From NCBI RefSeq assembly GCF_900580865.1, contig NZ_UTBZ01000140.1, positions 310,001 to 374,000 on the forward strand: a stretch of 64,000 bases of DNA, in the 5' to 3' direction. A model generated the notes under the pieces. The model was not told the origin of the DNA and searched no databases. It saw only the letters and a list, made by a program, of their open reading frames with translations. Source of the stretch: Pseudomonas viridiflava (GTDB lineage Bacteria; Pseudomonadota; Gammaproteobacteria; Pseudomonadales; Pseudomonadaceae). Every line of letters begins with the position of its first letter. Position 1 is the first letter of the stretch. Positions 61,038 through 64,000 of this stretch are shown here, piece after piece. The position numbers and the translations under genes were made by a program.

Positions 61038-63143
61038 ATGCGCTTTTCAATGCCTGCCCCGTTCCGTCTTACGCCCGTCACTCTTGGGCTTTCTGCTTTT
61101 CTGTCCAGTGGTTTTGCCTATTCGGCGACCGAGTTACCCGCCACCGCGATCAGCGCCGAAGCGCAAGCCGATGACCCGCGGGTAAAGCTCAGCAGCACCG
61201 CGACGCGCACTTCAACGCCGGTGCGCTATGTGCCGCAGGCGATCGATTCGATCAAGACCGCCAACGTCGCCAACTACGGGACCAATGACCTCGGCGACGC
61301 CTTGAGCGGCATGCCCAACGTCAGCAGCAGCGCCGACACTCGCTTCGACAGCCTGCGCATTCGCGGTTTCGACGCCAGCAACGATTTCTATCTCGACGGC
61401 ATCCGCGACGACAGCCAATACAAGCGCGACCTGCACAACATCGAACGCGTCGAAGTACTCAAAGGCCCAGCCGCTGTGCTGTACGGCCGTGGCAGTCAGG
61501 GCGGGATCGTCAATCGCGTGAGCAAAATGCCCGAGTTCGGCCGCCGCTCGACCATCGAAGCCCAGGGTGGCAGCGAAGATTTGCGCAGTCTTTACGCCGA
61601 CCTCAGCACTGACCCGAGCGAAAACATCAGCCTGCGCCTGAACATGGGCAACATGGATGAAAACAGCTTCCGTGACGGCGTCAGCGGTAATCGCCAATTG
61701 TTCGCGCCGTCGATGAGCTGGCAACTGACGCCGGACCTGAACTGGCTGGTGCAATACGAATACAGCCGCTACAACCGCACCCCGGATCGTGGCATCCCCG
61801 GCGTCAACGGACGCCCGGCGGATGTCGGTCGCGACACGACCTATGGCAACGACCACGACTTCATCGATGACAAGTCGCAATCGCTGCGCTCGAAACTCAC
61901 TTACGAAATCAACGACAACTGGCAACTGCGCCAGACCCTCGGCGTGTTCAAGCTCGACAGTGATTTCGACAACACCTACCTCACCGGTTACACGCCGGCG
62001 ACCAACAAGGTCACCCGTCAGCACTGGCAGCAGGATCTGACCACCCGCAACGTGTACAACAACATCGAACTGGAAGGCGGTTTCGATACTTTTGGTCTTG
62101 AGCACCGCCTGCTCACTGGCGTCGAGATCGGCAGCCAGCGCCGCGATCCAAAGCTGTACAACGCCGCCACTGGCAGAACGCCCGGCGCGCAGCCGGTGCC
62201 GTCGCTCGACCTGTACAACCCCAACCGCGATCTGCGCCACACCGGCAGCATGCAGGTCTCGAGCAGCAGCCACACCGAAGTCGAAAGCCGCGCGGTGTAC
62301 GTGCAAGACCAACTGCGCCTGAACGATCAATGGCAACTGCTGGGTGGTTTGCGTTACGACACCTTCGATATCGAGTCGACCAACAAGCTGCGGAACATTT
62401 CTGAAGATCGCGACAGCCACAGCACCAGCCCGCGCGTCGGCCTGGTCTGGACGCCGTTGCAGAATCACTCGTTCTACGCCTCGTGGTCGAAGACGTTTTC
62501 GCCCGTGGGCGGGGGCTTGATCGGCATCACCCCGGGTGCCGCCGGCAACACCAACGACCTCAGTCCCGAGCTGACCAAGCAGAAAGAAATCGGCGTGAAG
62601 AGTGACTGGCTCGATGACCGTTTAAGCACCACGCTGGCGATCTATGACCTGGAACTCTACAACCGCCGCACCACCGATCCAAACGACCCGACCCTGACCG
62701 TGATGTCCGGCCTGCAGCGTTCGCGCGGGATCGAGTTGACCGCCACCGGCAACATTGTCGGCAACTGGTACATGCGCGGTGGCGTTGGTATGCAGGACGC
62801 GAAGATCGAGAAGGACAACAACGGCCTGGAAGGCAAACGCATCAACAACGTTGCCAAGCACAACGGCAGCCTGTTCCTGACCTGGAAACCGGAGATGGGC
62901 TGGTACGGTGAAACCGGTCTGACCCTGGTTGGCCAACGTTATGCCGACAACGCCAACACCACTGTGTTGCCAGGTTATGGCCGCTGGGATGCGCTGGTCG
63001 GTTACCGCTTGAAGGATTGGGACTTGCGCGCGGCGCTGAACAACATCACCGATCGTGAGTATTACGCGTCGGCGACCAGCCAGTATCAGATTCAGCCAGG
63101 CGCACCACGCAGCGTCGTGATGACCGGCACCTACAGTTTCTGA
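61038..63143 (+). CDS. TonB-dependent catecholate siderophore receptor (Fiu-like)
   Basis: 701 residues: signal peptide (LTPVTLGLSAFLSSGFAYSA), plug domain with LGDALSGMPNVSSSADTRFD, IRGFDASNDFYLDGIRDD and VEVLKGPAAVLYGRGSQGG, then a 22-strand barrel ending in the outer-membrane signal YSF. The plug signature is that of the Fiu/CirA-related group that takes up ferric catecholates. A Fur-box-like element lies in front, so iron control is likely. No siderophore genes are nearby. Confidence 0.92.
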   Translation: MRFSMPAPFRLTPVTLGLSAFLSSGFAYSATELPATAISAEAQADDPRVKLSSTATRTSTPVRYVPQAIDSIKTANVANYGTNDLGDALSGMPNVSSSADTRFDSLRIRGFDASNDFYLDGIRDDSQYKRDLHNIERVEVLKGPAAVLYGRGSQGGIVNRVSKMPEFGRRSTIEAQGGSEDLRSLYADLSTDPSENISLRLNMGNMDENSFRDGVSGNRQLFAPSMSWQLTPDLNWLVQYEYSRYNRTPDRGIPGVNGRPADVGRDTTYGNDHDFIDDKSQSLRSKLTYEINDNWQLRQTLGVFKLDSDFDNTYLTGYTPATNKVTRQHWQQDLTTRNVYNNIELEGGFDTFGLEHRLLTGVEIGSQRRDPKLYNAATGRTPGAQPVPSLDLYNPNRDLRHTGSMQVSSSSHTEVESRAVYVQDQLRLNDQWQLLGGLRYDTFDIESTNKLRNISEDRDSHSTSPRVGLVWTPLQNHSFYASWSKTFSPVGGGLIGITPGAAGNTNDLSPELTKQKEIGVKSDWLDDRLSTTLAIYDLELYNRRTTDPNDPTLTVMSGLQRSRGIELTATGNIVGNWYMRGGVGMQDAKIEKDNNGLEGKRINNVAKHNGSLFLTWKPEMGWYGETGLTLVGQRYADNANTTVLPGYGRWDALVGYRLKDWDLRAALNNITDREYYASATSQYQIQPGAPRSVVMTGTYSF

Positions 63144-63158
63144 TTTCACACAAATCCT

Positions 63159-63248
63159 TGTGGGAGCGAGCCTGCTCGCGAAAGCGTCGGGTCAGTCGAC
63201 ATCGTTGTTAACTGATCCACCGCATTCGCGAGCAGGCTCGCTCCCACA
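63159..63248. repeat. REP pair (copy 4)
   Basis: TGTGGGAGCGAGCCTGCTCG and its inverted copy ending at 63248, after the TonB receptor gene. Confidence 0.93.
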
Positions 63249-63282
63249 TTGAATGGGTGCGTACAAAATAATCGGGCATAAA

Positions 63283-63308
63283 AAAGCGCCGCCATCCCGG
63301 CAGCGCTT
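63283..63308. terminator. Probable terminator between the receptor and the small protein gene
   Basis: AAAGCGC / GCGCTTT with a GCC/GGC inner pair, flanked by A and T runs; usable in both directions. Confidence 0.6.
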
Positions 63309-63330
63309 TGACCAATCCCTGTTGTTCTTC

Positions 63331-63543
63331 TTATCCCTCCATCACAGCCCACAATGCTTCCAGTTCGGCCTCGCTGAACAGGCCAGCGGGGTAACGCTCG
63401 ATCATCATCCGGCGCGGATCAGGTTGCCTGATCTGACGCGTTCCATTGGACTTCAACCAGTGCGCGACAATCTGGAGTGATTCGCCGTTAACGGCCATGG
63501 GATGCAACGTCCGCTCGCTGACTACGTTCACTTCGGCGTTCAT
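63331..63543 (-). CDS. Small protein of unknown function
   Basis: 70 residues from ATG 63543 (GGAGAGAG upstream). N-terminal MNAEVNVVSERTLHPMAVNG, a helix LQIVAHWLKSNGTRQ, then RQPDPRRMMIERYPAGLFSE and ELEALWAVME. No family recognised. An in-frame start 14 codons upstream is possible. Confidence 0.65.
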   Translation of the reverse strand: MNAEVNVVSERTLHPMAVNGESLQIVAHWLKSNGTRQIRQPDPRRMMIERYPAGLFSEAELEALWAVMEG

Positions 63544-63687
63544 TTCAGCGCTCTCTCCCCGTTCATGAGCGGCTACGTTATCCAAGGTTTATGACAGAAC
63601 TGTTGAAGTTCTCCCCCCTCCCTAGTGCACGGGTGATGAATACAAGAGCTATGCCAAGGTTTCTGATTTGTCGACAAGCGGATACAA

Positions 63688-63721
63688 AGAAGCCCGCAGT
63701 CCAACCGGGCTGCGGGCTTCT
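63688..63721 (-). terminator. Terminator of the agmatine deiminase gene
   Basis: AGAAGCCCGCAG / CTGCGGGCTTCT, a 12-bp perfect stem, followed on the minus strand by TTTG, 69 bases after the stop. Confidence 0.8.
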
Positions 63722-63789
63722 GTGCATGCATAGCGAGCTAATCATTACTCGGCTGATTTGTTAATCAACTCAAGCTGTTACGACTCAAC

Positions 63790-64000
63790 TCACTCTTTGT
63801 GCGGCGCGGGTTGCTGTTGGGTAAGGCAGTGGATATTGCCGCCACCCAGTAACAGTTCGCGGCCCGGCACCAGCACCACTTCGTGCTGCGGGAACAGCTT
63901 CTGCAAAATCTCTTTCGCCGGCGCATCCATTGGATCGTCGAAGCTCGGCGCGATGATGCCGCCGTTGACGATCAGGAAGTTCACGTAGGAACCGGCCAGG
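63790..64000 (-). CDS. aguA: Agmatine deiminase, C-terminal part (runs off the right edge)
   Basis: The last 69 residues of the protein: SYVNFLIVNGGIIAPSFDDP, then HEVVLVPGRELLLGGGNIHC with the catalytic Cys, and LTQQQPAPHKE. This is the conserved end of the peptidyl-arginine-deiminase-like AguA, which turns agmatine into N-carbamoylputrescine. The N-terminal 300 or so residues lie outside. Confidence 0.93.
   Translation of the reverse strand, partial: LAGSYVNFLIVNGGIIAPSFDDPMDAPAKEILQKLFPQHEVVLVPGRELLLGGGNIHCLTQQQPAPHKE

Overview
The window is a chromosomal segment of a fluorescent-group Pseudomonas. The grounds are gene content and order (typA-thiI-glnA-ntrBC, trmL, secB-grxC-rhodanese, gpmI-envC-ctpA-yibQ, hisBHAF, asmA-mutY-yggX, then a polar amino acid ABC operon), four copies of the pseudomonad REP pair, and a high-GC codon style. 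From memory this backbone follows the order of the P. aeruginosa PA5117-PA5156 neighbourhood; I could not check that here.

Layout. 1-9.3 kb: a 5' fragment of typA, thiI, and the nitrogen-control block glnA / ntrB / ntrC with a good sigma-54 promoter and NtrC-type sites; a MORN-repeat protein and two DUF4124 proteins lie between glnA and ntrB. 9.3-15.9 kb: an accessory block with a tandem DNA repeat and two large leucine-rich-repeat proteins that look like NEL-family effectors lacking the catalytic cysteine motif; both genes carry the same hairpin leader. 16-23.5 kb: conserved housekeeping genes (trmL, secB, grxC, rhodanese, gpmI, envC, ctpA, yibQ). 23.6-27.5 kb: a Vps62-like protein, a solute-binding protein and a less GC-rich trypsin-like lipoprotein. 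27.6-36.9 kb: his operon, OFA-type MFS transporter, PanZ-like acetyltransferase, asmA, mutY, yggX. 37-44.6 kb: tRNA-Phe followed by accessory genes: a clavaminate-synthase-like Fe(II)/2OG oxygenase with a TSUP permease and an alpha/beta hydrolase, YceK-like lipoprotein, YhcG nuclease, a second hydrolase, and a pair of paralogous small proteins. 44.7-52.2 kb: GABA-type permease, amino acid ABC transporter with an attached methyltransferase, a DnaA-box cluster, an FkbM methyltransferase and tRNA-Thr. 52.2-54.9 kb: a toxin-antitoxin-rich stretch (HigA-like remnant, RES/Xre pair, RelB-like fragment) and a small DUF3077-type gene behind an elaborate RNA leader. 55.2-58.3 kb: a tight four-gene operon (IDO-type amino acid dioxygenase, GNAT, AzlC, AzlD) with a convergent LysR gene. 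58.5-64 kb: OprD porin, DsbA-family protein, a Fur-boxed TonB receptor and the 3' end of agmatine deiminase.

The points most worth following are: (1) the dioxygenase-GNAT-AzlCD operon, which reads as a module that hydroxylates a branched-chain-type amino acid and exports the product, with its start region buried in a long inverted repeat; (2) the leader of the DUF3077 gene, where mutually exclusive hairpins share an identical loop octamer; (3) the clavaminate-synthase-like oxygenase operon, whose ribosome-binding site is a full match to the CsrA/RsmA consensus core; and (4) the catalytically degenerate tandem LRR/NEL modules. Functions given for accessory genes are inferences from motifs and context.
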